Origin: CAYWVO01 sp964461835
Lineage (GTDB): Bacteria > Zixibacteria > MSB-5A5 > WJJR01 > JAJRUJ01
Direction of reading: 5' to 3'
Length of the DNA stretch: 64,000 nucleotides
NCBI GenBank assembly: GCA_964461835.1
Contig: CAYWVO010000008.1
Span: 15,168 to 79,167 of the forward strand
Below the pieces are notes generated by a model that saw nothing but the letters and a program-made list of their open reading frames with translations, had not been told where the DNA came from and did not search any database. The position numbers and the translations under genes are program-made. Below, one piece after another: positions 1-9,415 of the stretch; the first letter of the stretch is position 1; each line of letters begins with the position of its first letter.

Positions 1-2
1 TG

Positions 3-497
3 TTTGATTCCATGACCGTCGCCGAAAACATCGGGTATTACCTGCTGGAGCATACCGACTATTCGCTGACGGAGATTGAGCGCACGGCACGCAATATTTT
101 GCAGTATCTCGATTTGTCCGAGGATTTGATTGATCAGCTGCCGGATGAACTGTCGGGTGGGATGCAGCGCCGCGTGGCGATCGGCCGTGCCGTGGCAGCT
201 CTGGACCCGAATATCATGCTGTATGACGAACCAACGACCGGTCTGGACCCCTTATCCACGCTGAAAATCACCGAGTTAATTAAACGGCTGCAACGGGAAA
301 AAGGCGTCGCCTCGGTTGTGGTCACGCATCAAATTATGGATGCCCTGCAAATATCGGATCGGTTTCTGATTTTGCAGGAAGGCCGGATCGTGTTTGACGG
401 AGACACCCATGGTCTGCTCAATTGCACCGATGGCTATGTGTGTGATTTTCTCAAACCCTATACCGATTCGGTACGCGCCCTGCCGACCGGGCAGTAA
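3..497 (+). CDS. mlaF: ABC transporter ATPase, Mla/Mkl type (5' truncated)
   Basis: ATP-binding subunit of a retrograde phospholipid (Mla-type) ABC importer, acting at the cytoplasmic face of the inner membrane. The reading frame is open to the window edge (residues LFDS precede the first ATG at 12), so the real start and the Walker A motif lie upstream. Visible are the ABC signature LSGGMQRR, Walker B IMLYDEPTTGLDP and the switch histidine in VVVTHQ. The DEPTTGLDP wording and the MCE-domain gene downstream fit MlaF/Mkl rather than a generic importer ATPase. A permease (MlaE) would be expected just before the window. Seen: motifs. Inferred: substrate. Confidence 0.85.
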   Translation, partial: FDSMTVAENIGYYLLEHTDYSLTEIERTARNILQYLDLSEDLIDQLPDELSGGMQRRVAIGRAVAALDPNIMLYDEPTTGLDPLSTLKITELIKRLQREKGVASVVVTHQIMDALQISDRFLILQEGRIVFDGDTHGLLNCTDGYVCDFLKPYTDSVRALPTGQ

Positions 498-517
498 AAG
501 AGAAGTGAGGTTGAACT

Positions 518-844
518 ATGGCTTGTCGTTCGGGATATTTAGATGAACAATCCCGCCAGTATGTGCGGGAGTTGACCGAAGTTCTGGCCACCCGCGACCT
601 CAAGCAGGTAAAGCGGTTTTATCGACAGTGGCAACAGGCGATGGACCTGCCGCCGATGCCGGATGACCGGAGACTCAAAGAAGATATGCATCTGATGATT
701 CTGGAGTTACCCGGTCTGGCGCACCTCCACGCCGGTTCACAACACTGGTTGCTTAAGCGGGGCGTGGCGGTTAAGATTCGGGATATGAACTGCGGCAAAT
801 ATCACGAGGGCGGCAACGGTTCCTGCAAACGCTGTGGAAGTTAA
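518..844 (+). CDS. small Cys-containing protein between mlaF and mlaD
   Basis: 108-residue soluble protein that I do not recognise. The ATG at 518 has a GTGAGG Shine-Dalgarno sequence 7 nt upstream and lies 20 nt after the ATPase stop, so it is probably co-transcribed with it. It is rich in charged and helical residues (a run with many Arg/Gln around residues 25-45) and ends in a short Cys cluster (MNCGKYH then CKRCGS) that could bind metal. The position suggests an accessory factor of the lipid transporter, but nothing in the sequence proves a function. Confidence 0.6.
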   Translation: MACRSGYLDEQSRQYVRELTEVLATRDLKQVKRFYRQWQQAMDLPPMPDDRRLKEDMHLMILELPGLAHLHAGSQHWLLKRGVAVKIRDMNCGKYHEGGNGSCKRCGS

Positions 845-907
845 CGCCGTGAGAACCGGATCTCGGAGGATGCATTGAGGTATTTTGTTGTAGCTTGAAA
901 CTCCTGA

Positions 908-927
908 GTTCCCGCCGCGGCGGGAAC
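908..927. repeat. perfect 20-nt palindrome
   Basis: GTTCCCGCCGCGGCGGGAAC is a perfect palindrome. Its core CCGCCGCGGCGG also occurs at 45949-45966 but with different outer bases that still pair, as expected of a dispersed palindromic family. Confidence 0.75.
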
Positions 928-983
928 GTGGTTTCGACAGTGTAGTTGTGTGATAATTGCGAGATGTGTGATGTTTGATACAG

Positions 984-1031
984 GTGGCACGGGCGTCCCG
1001 CCTGTGATCATGGGCAAGATGCCCATGCCAC
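984..1031. repeat. nested palindrome GTGGCA...TGCCAC
   Basis: Outer arms GTGGCA/TGCCAC enclose an inner stem CATGGGC / GCCCATG (1009-1027). The architecture resembles the covarying modules at 61.9-62.5 kb, which also begin with GTGG. Confidence 0.6.
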
Positions 1032-1055
1032 ATCAGTAACTGTGGGAGTTTTGTA

Positions 1056-1104
1056 ACCCACCCAGTGCCGAGAATCCTATCAGGATTCGACGTGTCGGGT
1101 GGGT
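1056..1104. repeat. nested palindrome, CCCACCC/GGGTGGG family (copy B1)
   Basis: Outer arms ACCCACCC (1056-1063) and GGGTGGGT (1097-1104) enclose inner arms GAATCCT (1072-1078) and AGGATTC (1082-1088). A second copy with different inner arms is at 62213-62262 and a half copy at 62540-62573. Confidence 0.75.
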
Positions 1105-1177
1105 CAGTAAGGGACGAGACATGAGAGTAAGATGCGTGCTGCCCACGCACTATGGATTTTAATCATCGGGGAACACC

Positions 1178-2113
1178 ATGAAGATAACCGGTCGCGTCAA
1201 ATTCCAGGAACTCTGGGTCGGCATTCTCATATTGTTTGCCTTTGCCGTGTTGCTTTGGGCTTCCTTTACGGGAACAGGATTTACGGTTCTGGCCAAGCAT
1301 GAGCCATTTGTTACCTATTTCAGCGACGTCGAGGGGCTCCTGGTCGGCTCGCCGGTACGCATTGCGGGAATTGAAGTCGGTCACGTGCAAGCGGTAGAAT
1401 TCGTCGAGCGGGACGGACAGCCGATGGTGCACGTTGATTTCGTGGTCACCGAATCTACGGTGGGTATGATTACCGCGGATGCCCACGCAGCGATTGGCAC
1501 TATGGGGCTATTGGGGGATAAATATCTCAGCATCACCTTGGGAAGCATGGATGCTCCACTGGTACAACCGGGTGGTGAGATTGCGGCTGCGCAAGCCGCC
1601 GATTTGACTTCAATCCTCTCCAGCGCACCGGACCTGTTGCATAAAGTCGACAACGCGGTTGGAGAACTTTCCGATTTATTAAATCGGCTCAATCGCGGAG
1701 AAGGTTTCATCGGTGAATTGGTCGTCGAATCAGAAACTTCAGCAAATCTCGACACCGCTACCGCTGCGGCCAAATCATTATTGGCCAACTTACGGGATTC
1801 CCAGGCTGAACTGACCAGCACACTACAGCAAACAGCCCGAAATCTCGATCAACTGGTTACCACGATTGAAGCCGGGAACGGCACTATGGGACGGTTGGTT
1901 CAGGATACGGCCTTGTACGCCAACCTGACCGCCGTCACTGCCCGCGCTGATCGGCTATTGAATCGACTGGATCGGGGCGAAGGGACTGCCGGTCACCTCG
2001 TATCCGATGATGCTGTCTATGTTGAAATTCGTACCCTGCTCGGCGAAATGCAGGCACTTATTGACGATATGAAGCAAAACCCGAAAAAATACTTTAAAGT
2101 CAGCCTATTCTGA
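1178..2113 (+). CDS. mlaD: MlaD/MCE-domain substrate-binding protein
   Basis: 311-residue MCE protein, the periplasmic, membrane-anchored lipid-binding subunit that works with an MlaF-type ATPase. Residues ~12-33 form one N-terminal transmembrane anchor. The MCE domain follows (~38-120, with the typical VEGLLVGSPVRIAGIEVG) and then a long helical tail of heptad-like repeats in which 'LNRLNRGEGFIGEL' and 'LNRLDRGEGTAGHL' recur, as in other MlaD/Ttg2C-like proteins. Its 3' end overlaps the convergent epimerase gene by 9 nt. The 333-base gap from mlaF makes a separate promoter possible. Confidence 0.88.
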   Translation: MKITGRVKFQELWVGILILFAFAVLLWASFTGTGFTVLAKHEPFVTYFSDVEGLLVGSPVRIAGIEVGHVQAVEFVERDGQPMVHVDFVVTESTVGMITADAHAAIGTMGLLGDKYLSITLGSMDAPLVQPGGEIAAAQAADLTSILSSAPDLLHKVDNAVGELSDLLNRLNRGEGFIGELVVESETSANLDTATAAAKSLLANLRDSQAELTSTLQQTARNLDQLVTTIEAGNGTMGRLVQDTALYANLTAVTARADRLLNRLDRGEGTAGHLVSDDAVYVEIRTLLGEMQALIDDMKQNPKKYFKVSLF

Positions 2114-2509
2114 TTCTTTCAGTTCAATCAGCGCCCCGAGCATGGATTTGGGATGGGCAAAGGCAATTTTGTCACCCTCCGCACCCCGCCGCGGTTTCTT
2201 ATCAATCATTTCCACGCCGTGTTCGGTGAGATGGTCGATTTGTGATTCAATATCATCCACCTCAAAACAAATATGATGGATCCCGGGACCGCGCTTTTCC
2301 AGAAATTTCGCAACGGTGCTATTCTCATTAAGGGGTGCGATAAGCTCCAGCTCCGTGCTGCCGCCGATATTAAGAAACGCGACTTCGATTCCCTGGTCGG
2401 CAACCTTTTTCCGGCCCCGCACTTCCATCTGCAAAACGTCCCGATAGAACTTAATGGCACGGTCGAGGTTTTTGACTGCCATTCCAATGTGTGAAACTTT
2501 CTTCAGCAT
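2105..2509 (-). CDS. mce: methylmalonyl-CoA epimerase
   Basis: 134-residue glyoxalase/VOC-fold enzyme that interconverts (S)- and (R)-methylmalonyl-CoA, the middle step between propionyl-CoA carboxylase and methylmalonyl-CoA mutase. The start KKVSHIGMAVKNLDRAIKFY, the central GPGIHHICFEVDD and the C-terminal FAHPKSMLGALIELKE are diagnostic; metal ligands are the His of SHIG, the His of HHICFE and the Glu of LIELKE. Length is normal for the family. It lies 23 nt downstream of the mutase gene and is the last gene of that minus-strand run. Its stop overlaps the end of the MCE gene on the other strand. Confidence 0.93.
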   Translation of the reverse strand: MLKKVSHIGMAVKNLDRAIKFYRDVLQMEVRGRKKVADQGIEVAFLNIGGSTELELIAPLNENSTVAKFLEKRGPGIHHICFEVDDIESQIDHLTEHGVEMIDKKPRRGAEGDKIAFAHPKSMLGALIELKESE

Positions 2510-2532
2510 TGCTGCACTCCCGATATCAGCAT

Positions 2533-4125
<1,593 letters not shown>

Positions 4126-4139
4126 GATTTATGAAATTA

Positions 4140-4646
4140 TTATTCCAACACCACCAATGCCTTGCCCTGCTCCACGGCATCCTTTTCGGTACAATTGATT
4201 TCTTTGACTACACCATCGCGGGGGGCTTTCAATTCGTTTTCCATCTTCATCGCTTCAATGATTAGCAGCCGGTCTCCCTTTTTTACCTCCTGGCCGGATT
4301 CGACTAATATCCGCAACACCAAGCCGGGCATCGGGGCTTTTACTTCGACCTCGCCACCGAGGACACCGGCCTCTCCGGCAAGTTTGCGCAACTCGGCCAG
4401 CCGTTCGTCCTGCACGTCGCACTCAAACCGTTCGCCGGCATAATACACCAGCAGTCGGCCGTTCTCGGGTTCGATGGTGATATGGTAGGAACGCCCGTCC
4501 ACAATGATCGACAAATCGCGGTCCTGCCCCAGCCACTCCCAGTCGGCCTCGAAGGGTTGACCATCAATCATGATATCAAGACGATCGGACTGCCGCACGA
4601 ATTCGATCTTAAACGTGTGGTCGTTGATGCTGGTCAAATAGCGCAT
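4140..4646 (-). CDS. biotin carboxyl carrier protein of an acyl-CoA carboxylase
   Basis: 168-residue biotinyl carrier. The C-terminal half is a biotinyl/lipoyl domain with the biotinylation site EAMKMENEL (the Lys is modified) and the typical PMPGLVLRILV and DRLLIIEAMK strands. The N-terminal half is the beta-rich linker seen in carriers of propionyl-CoA and related carboxylases. It sits 6 nt after the biotin carboxylase stop, so the two genes are surely co-expressed; together they correspond to the alpha chain of propionyl-CoA carboxylase, split into two polypeptides here. Confidence 0.92.
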   Translation of the reverse strand: MRYLTSINDHTFKIEFVRQSDRLDIMIDGQPFEADWEWLGQDRDLSIIVDGRSYHITIEPENGRLLVYYAGERFECDVQDERLAELRKLAGEAGVLGGEVEVKAPMPGLVLRILVESGQEVKKGDRLLIIEAMKMENELKAPRDGVVKEINCTEKDAVEQGKALVVLE

Positions 4647-4652
4647 GATTTT

Positions 4653-6164
4653 CTACAGTGAACGCAGCGATTGCCGTCGCCCGATCGTTTTCCAGTTTGA
4701 GGTTCGTTTTTCCGTAGCGACCGGCGCCGCGGCGCGCTTTTTCGCGCGCCGATACTCGTAAATCGTCGCCGCCAGCGCCAGTGGACGTAACGCATCATTG
4801 TCAATATCCAGGCAGCCGGAGATCGAATCAAAGTGATCGCCGACAAAATGCGTGGAGATATCACCGGCGACAAATAGCGGATGCTTCAGCGCCCAGCAGT
4901 GGAATTTGATCGTCGTCGCCACCCCGGAAATCATATATTCTTCCAGCGCCCGCAGCGTCCGGGTGATGGCTTCCTCGCGGGTCCTTCCCCAAACGATGAG
5001 TTTGGAAATCATCGGGTCGTAATACACGGGGATTTCTGCCCCTTCATACACGCCGGAATCAAGGCGCACGCCGGGACCATGCGGCTCACGATAGACATTT
5101 AACGTTCCCGGCGAGGGGAGGAAGTTGTTGCTTGGGTCCTCGGCGTAGATGCGTAGCTCCAGCGCATGACCCGTTTGCGTGATTTCTTCCTGCCGATACC
5201 GTAGTTTTTCCCCGGCGGCGACGCGGAATTGTTGCCGGACCAGATCGATGCCGGTAACCAATTCGGTGACCGGATGTTCAACCTGTAACCGCGTATTCAT
5301 TTCCAGAAAGTAAAAGTTGCGATTTTTGTCGACCAAAAACTCCACGGTGCCTGCATTGACATACCCGCAGGCTTTTGCCGCAGCGACGGCGGCATCACCC
5401 ATCCGTTGTCGTAATTCCGGTGTAACAATCGGGGAGGGGGACTCTTCGATTACCTTTTGATGTCGCCGTTGAATGGAGCATTCACGTTCGCCGAGATGAA
5501 TCACATCGCCATGCTGATCGGCCAGGATTTGAATCTCGACATGGCGTGGTTGCTCGAGGTATTTCTCCCAGAAGACACGGGCGTCCCCGAACGATGATCC
5601 CGCTTCCGATGCAGCCCCCTCTAAAGCGGAGGCGATATCCTCCGGCTTTTCTACGACTCGCATACCTTTGCCGCCACCGCCGGCCACAGCTTTCAACAGG
5701 ATCGGAAACCCGGCCTCTTTCGCGTCCGGCAGGATTTCTTCCGCCGTCTTCACCGGATTTCTGGATCCGGGTACCACGGGAACCCCGGATTCAATCATCA
5801 TTTCCCGTGCCGCCAGTTTATCGCCCATTGAAGAAATTGCTTGCGGTGGCGGGCCGACGAAGGTGATCCCTTCATCCGCGCAGACCTGAGCGAAGTCGGC
5901 GTTCTCGGCAAGGAATCCATAGCCGGGATGGATCGCGGTGGCGCCGGTCTTTTTCGCGGCTTCGATAATGCGATCGATCCGCAAATATGAATCCACGGCG
6001 GGTTCTTCCCCGACTCGTACCGATTCATCCGCCATCAACACATGCAGGGCCCGGCGGTCGGCATCAGAGTATATTGCAACCACGGGAATCTCCATCTCCC
6101 GGCAGGCGCGAATAATGCGGACAGTGATTTCTCCCCGGTTGGCAATCAGCAGTTTTTCTATCAT
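4653..6164 (-). CDS. biotin carboxylase subunit (propionyl/acyl-CoA carboxylase)
   Basis: 503-residue ATP-grasp biotin carboxylase, which carboxylates the carrier's biotin with bicarbonate and ATP. Hallmarks: start MIEKLLIANRGEIT, glycine loop KAVAGGGGKGMRVV, ERECSIQRRHQKVIEE, the active-site stretch NTRLQVEHPVTELVTG and the C-terminal domain beginning HALELRIYAEDP. The ATG at 6164 gives the canonical N-terminus. The last ~40 residues (Ala/Arg/Lys-rich) extend past the usual domain and look like a linker. Context with carrier, carboxyltransferase, epimerase and mutase points to propionyl-CoA as substrate rather than acetyl-CoA. Confidence 0.93.
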   Translation of the reverse strand: MIEKLLIANRGEITVRIIRACREMEIPVVAIYSDADRRALHVLMADESVRVGEEPAVDSYLRIDRIIEAAKKTGATAIHPGYGFLAENADFAQVCADEGITFVGPPPQAISSMGDKLAAREMMIESGVPVVPGSRNPVKTAEEILPDAKEAGFPILLKAVAGGGGKGMRVVEKPEDIASALEGAASEAGSSFGDARVFWEKYLEQPRHVEIQILADQHGDVIHLGERECSIQRRHQKVIEESPSPIVTPELRQRMGDAAVAAAKACGYVNAGTVEFLVDKNRNFYFLEMNTRLQVEHPVTELVTGIDLVRQQFRVAAGEKLRYRQEEITQTGHALELRIYAEDPSNNFLPSPGTLNVYREPHGPGVRLDSGVYEGAEIPVYYDPMISKLIVWGRTREEAITRTLRALEEYMISGVATTIKFHCWALKHPLFVAGDISTHFVGDHFDSISGCLDIDNDALRPLALAATIYEYRRAKKRAAAPVATEKRTSNWKTIGRRQSLRSL

Positions 6165-6198
6165 CGTCGTCTTCGCCCCCCCGAGTCGCTAAGTATAG

Positions 6199-6915
6199 CT
6201 ATTCACCAGTGCTGCTTTCAACCGGTTTCTGCCAGAGCGTCGTGATTGTCGAGCGCCAGCGATGTTTTTGCAAGCGCTTGGTTAGACGGTGATACGCATA
6301 GGAGAGGTAAAACAATGCTTTCGATTCGAGATGGAGATCTTCGATATACCATGACCTAATCGGTTCCAGGCCTTGGTATGGCCTTGAAAAATCCCGCGGG
6401 TGATTAAACCGGTGATAAGTCGGATAATCCGTGCCGCCGCTGCGGCCATAGATCCGATAGACCAGTATCCGTTTCACTCGCTGAGGCAACAACCGGCCGA
6501 GCGCAACCAGGGGGTGCCGCTTATTGGTCGTTTGGGTCAGCAGTAAACCACCCGGTCGCAGCACGCGCTGAACTTCCCGAAATACTGAATCGGGATGAGG
6601 TAAATGCTCCAGCACAAACCGACAACCGATAAGATCGAATGTCTCATTGGCGAACGGCAACGCCTCGGCATCGCCACAACAAAAATCGGTGATATCATTA
6701 GGTATTGCCATGTCCAGACCGATTTTGCTGCCGTTAATCGTCAGTTCGCGAACTGTTTTATTATCGCCACAACCGAGATCCAGAAAATTTGCCGCGTCTG
6801 CGGCGAGTCGTTCTAATTCGTCGAAATAGACATCCCAGCGGAATTGATACTCCGGGTCATGCCGGGAGAGAAATTGCCTGGCCCAGGGGAGATGTTTGTC
6901 GCCGTACTCGCCCAT
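6199..6915 (-). CDS. class I SAM-dependent methyltransferase
   Basis: 238-residue Rossmann-fold methyltransferase of the Methyltransf_11 type. Motif I is FLDLGCGDNKT, the acidic binding region GDAEALPFANETFDLIG, and the post-motif LEHLPHPDSVFREVQRVLRPGG. The substrate cannot be read from the sequence; the long basic C-terminal part resembles methyltransferases of lipid or glycan metabolism. It interrupts the carboxylase genes on the same strand but has no evident part in propionate metabolism. ATG at 6915; no strong ribosome binding site. Confidence 0.85.
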   Translation of the reverse strand: MGEYGDKHLPWARQFLSRHDPEYQFRWDVYFDELERLAADAANFLDLGCGDNKTVRELTINGSKIGLDMAIPNDITDFCCGDAEALPFANETFDLIGCRFVLEHLPHPDSVFREVQRVLRPGGLLLTQTTNKRHPLVALGRLLPQRVKRILVYRIYGRSGGTDYPTYHRFNHPRDFSRPYQGLEPIRSWYIEDLHLESKALFYLSYAYHRLTKRLQKHRWRSTITTLWQKPVESSTGE

Positions 6916-6953
6916 GAGGCAAATATACGTTCATGTGAGGTGTCGAAAGAAGC

Positions 6954-8501
6954 TTACAAGGGAATATTGCCGTGTTTCTTGGGCGGCATCGAATCTTTTT
7001 TCCCGTCGAGAAGCGCCAGGCCCTGGATCAGACGTTGCCGCGTATGCGACGGTTTAATGACGTCATCGATATACCCGTACGAGGCCGCGATATACGGGCT
7101 GGCGAACTTTTCCCGGTAATCTTCGACCTTTTGGTCCAGCATTTTCTGGGGATCATTGGCGGCGTCAATTTCTTTCTTGAAGATAATTTCCACTGCGCCT
7201 CTGGGACCCATCACCGCAATTTCCGCCGTCGGCCAGGCGAGGTTAATGTCGGCGCGGATATGTTTGGAACTCATTACATCGTATGCGCCGCCATAGGCTT
7301 TCCGCGTAATCACGGTGAGTTTAGGAACGGTCGCCTCGCAGAACGCATAGAGCAATTTTGCCCCGTGTTTAATGATGCCGCCATGTTCCTGGCCGGTGCC
7401 GGGCAGGAAACCGGGAACATCGACAAAGGTGATGAGCGGAATATTAAAACTATCACAGAACCGCACGAACCGTGCGCCTTTGATCGATGAGGAGATATCC
7501 AGCACCCCGGCCAGCACCGCCGGTTGGTTGGCGACGATCCCCACCGAGCGGCCCCCGAGATGAGCAAAACCCACGACGATATTGGCTGCGTTGTTTGGCT
7601 GGATTTCCAGGAAATCCCCGTCATCCACTACCCGCGTGATCACTTCTTTGATGTCATAGGGTTTGTTCGGATTGCGGGGAACCAGGTCGTTGAGTTCGTC
7701 ATCGCCGCGGTCCGGCGGATCCTCCGTGTTTATAGATGGAGGATCCTCTAAATTATTTTGCGGAATGAACGAAAACAACTTGCGGGTCAACATCAGGGTG
7801 GCGGCTTCGCCATCACCGAGCAGATGCGCCACCCCGGATTTTTCCGCGTGGACATCTGCTCCCCCGAGACCTTCAAAGTCGATATCCTCATGCGTGACGG
7901 TTTTAACCACATTAGGTCCAGTGACGAACATGTATGACGTGCCCCGGGTCATCAGGATAAAGTCCGTAATGGCCGGAGAGTACACCGCACCACCGGCGCA
8001 CGGACCAAGAATGACTGATAGTTGCGGAATAACGCCCGACGCCAACGTATTACGCAGGAAAATATCGGCATAGCCACCGAGCGATACGACACCCTCCTGA
8101 ATGCGCGCGCCGCCCGAGTCGTTCAACCCGATAACCGGCGCCCCGACTTTCATGGCCAAATCCATGATTTTACAGATCTTCCCCGCATGACCGCCGGCGA
8201 GTGATCCGCCGAAGACGGTGAAGTCCTGGGAAAAGACAAATACCGGGCGACCATCGATGGTGCCGCTGCCGGTAACGACACCGTCCCCGAGGGGACGATT
8301 CTTGTCCAGACCGAAATCGGAGGTTTGGTGGGTGACAAAGACATCGATTTCCTCAAAACTGCCTTCATCAAGGAGTATATCGAGCCGTTCCCGGGCGGTG
8401 AGCTTGCCCTTTTTGTGCTGAATTTCAATGCGTTTTTCGCCGCCACCGGCGAGCGCCTGCTTGCGCATCTCCGTGAGTTTGTCCATCAATGGATCAGACA
8501 C
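6954..8501 (-). CDS. pccB: propionyl-CoA carboxylase beta chain (carboxyltransferase)
   Basis: 515-residue carboxyltransferase that moves CO2 from carboxybiotin to propionyl-CoA, giving (S)-methylmalonyl-CoA. Two crotonase-like domains are present; recognisable are GKLTARERLDILLDEGSFEEID, SGGARIQEGVVSLGGYADIF, the oxyanion region GPCAGGAVYSPAITDF, FVTGPNVVKTVTHE and, in the second half, VDVPGFLPGTGQEHGGIIKHGAKLLYA (in part) and KAYGGAYDVMSSKH. The usual length is ~510-530. GTG start at 8501, chosen because GAGGTG lies about 7 nt upstream; an in-frame ATG at 8486 is an alternative. It completes the carboxylase encoded just downstream. Confidence 0.93.
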   Translation of the reverse strand: MSDPLMDKLTEMRKQALAGGGEKRIEIQHKKGKLTARERLDILLDEGSFEEIDVFVTHQTSDFGLDKNRPLGDGVVTGSGTIDGRPVFVFSQDFTVFGGSLAGGHAGKICKIMDLAMKVGAPVIGLNDSGGARIQEGVVSLGGYADIFLRNTLASGVIPQLSVILGPCAGGAVYSPAITDFILMTRGTSYMFVTGPNVVKTVTHEDIDFEGLGGADVHAEKSGVAHLLGDGEAATLMLTRKLFSFIPQNNLEDPPSINTEDPPDRGDDELNDLVPRNPNKPYDIKEVITRVVDDGDFLEIQPNNAANIVVGFAHLGGRSVGIVANQPAVLAGVLDISSSIKGARFVRFCDSFNIPLITFVDVPGFLPGTGQEHGGIIKHGAKLLYAFCEATVPKLTVITRKAYGGAYDVMSSKHIRADINLAWPTAEIAVMGPRGAVEIIFKKEIDAANDPQKMLDQKVEDYREKFASPYIAASYGYIDDVIKPSHTRQRLIQGLALLDGKKDSMPPKKHGNIPL

Positions 8502-8530
8502 GCGTCACCTCACAGTAAAACGAACATCCC

Positions 8531-9403
8531 TCAGACCGGCGCAACGTCCAGCCATTTTCTCCCCTGGACCAGCCGGCCCATCTGATATTCGGTATCGTGG
8601 TCGAACCCGATAACCGCGTCCTGGTCTTGGCAGTATTGCAGCAGGCGTTTCTTCACTTTCAGAGTGTCGAGTGGGTGTGTATCGACCGCCGCCACGAACG
8701 GGGTCTTGATGTGGAATCGTGACGGGAAGATGTCGGCATAATAAACGAACAGATCGCCCTGCGATTCCACGCGTATGCCCTGATGTCCCTCGGTATGGCC
8801 GCCGGTTTGCTCAACCGTCACCCCCGGAACAATCTCCGTCGTTCCCTCAACCAGTTGCAATTTATTTGCATCTTCGATAGCCGCAAGGCGATCAGGGTAA
8901 TAAACCGCCGCCGTCCGTTCGTTGGTGTCGTGCGCCGATTCCCATTCGGCTTTCTGGATCACGTGCTGTGCGTTGGGGAATTGCAGTTCCGGCGAGTTCG
9001 GATCACCACGGAACGCTCCATTGGCGTGGTCGGTGTGCAGGTGAGAGAGAAAGACAAAATCGATCTCCGCCGGTTTCACACCGAACCTTTCCAGACCCGA
9101 CGTCAAATTTGATTCACCATTAAGGGAATACATTTTCCGGTCAAAATCGGAGAGTGCATCCCCCAGTCCGGTATCGCAAAGGATTTTTTCTCCGCTTGGT
9201 GCGGTAATCAGAAATACGTTGGACACCATCGCCACCATGTTCCGCTCATCCGGGGGCGTAAGTTTCTCCCACATCACGCGCGGGATCACGCCAAACATCG
9301 TGCCGCCGTCTAAGCGAAAGGAACGCTCGACGAACGCACTGACGGAAAAGTCCCCGACGGCAATGGTCTGGGTTCGGGTGGTAATGGTTGGTAAGTCGGT
9401 CAT
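8531..9403 (-). CDS. MBL-fold metallo-hydrolase
   Basis: 290-residue metallo-beta-lactamase-fold hydrolase. The zinc motif HLHTDHANG, the downstream GGHTEGHQG, the Asp in YYADIFPSRFH and a C-terminal His (GFDHDTEY) supply the expected metal ligands. It resembles the AHL-lactonase/quinone-type family, but the substrate is unknown. ATG at 9403 is preferred over a GTG at 9412; neither has a strong Shine-Dalgarno. Only ~12 nt separate it from the acyl-CoA dehydrogenase, so they are likely co-transcribed, which hints at a thioester or lactone linked to acyl-CoA metabolism (inference). Confidence 0.85.
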   Translation of the reverse strand: MTDLPTITTRTQTIAVGDFSVSAFVERSFRLDGGTMFGVIPRVMWEKLTPPDERNMVAMVSNVFLITAPSGEKILCDTGLGDALSDFDRKMYSLNGESNLTSGLERFGVKPAEIDFVFLSHLHTDHANGAFRGDPNSPELQFPNAQHVIQKAEWESAHDTNERTAAVYYPDRLAAIEDANKLQLVEGTTEIVPGVTVEQTGGHTEGHQGIRVESQGDLFVYYADIFPSRFHIKTPFVAAVDTHPLDTLKVKKRLLQYCQDQDAVIGFDHDTEYQMGRLVQGRKWLDVAPV

Positions 9404-9415
9404 CGGACTCACGGA

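Larger units (their letters stand above)
845..1177. other. gene-free gap with three palindromic repeat modules
   Basis: The 333 bases between the small protein and mlaD hold no credible gene. They contain three separate inverted repeats (908-927, 984-1031, 1056-1104), listed individually. Antisense ORFs crossing here run through the palindromes and have no ribosome binding site. Confidence 0.7.

Noticed and set aside
737..1150. 137-codon minus-strand ORF across the first intergenic gap
   Set aside because: It runs through three palindromic repeats and the end of a plus-strand gene, with no ribosome binding site and no protein-like composition.
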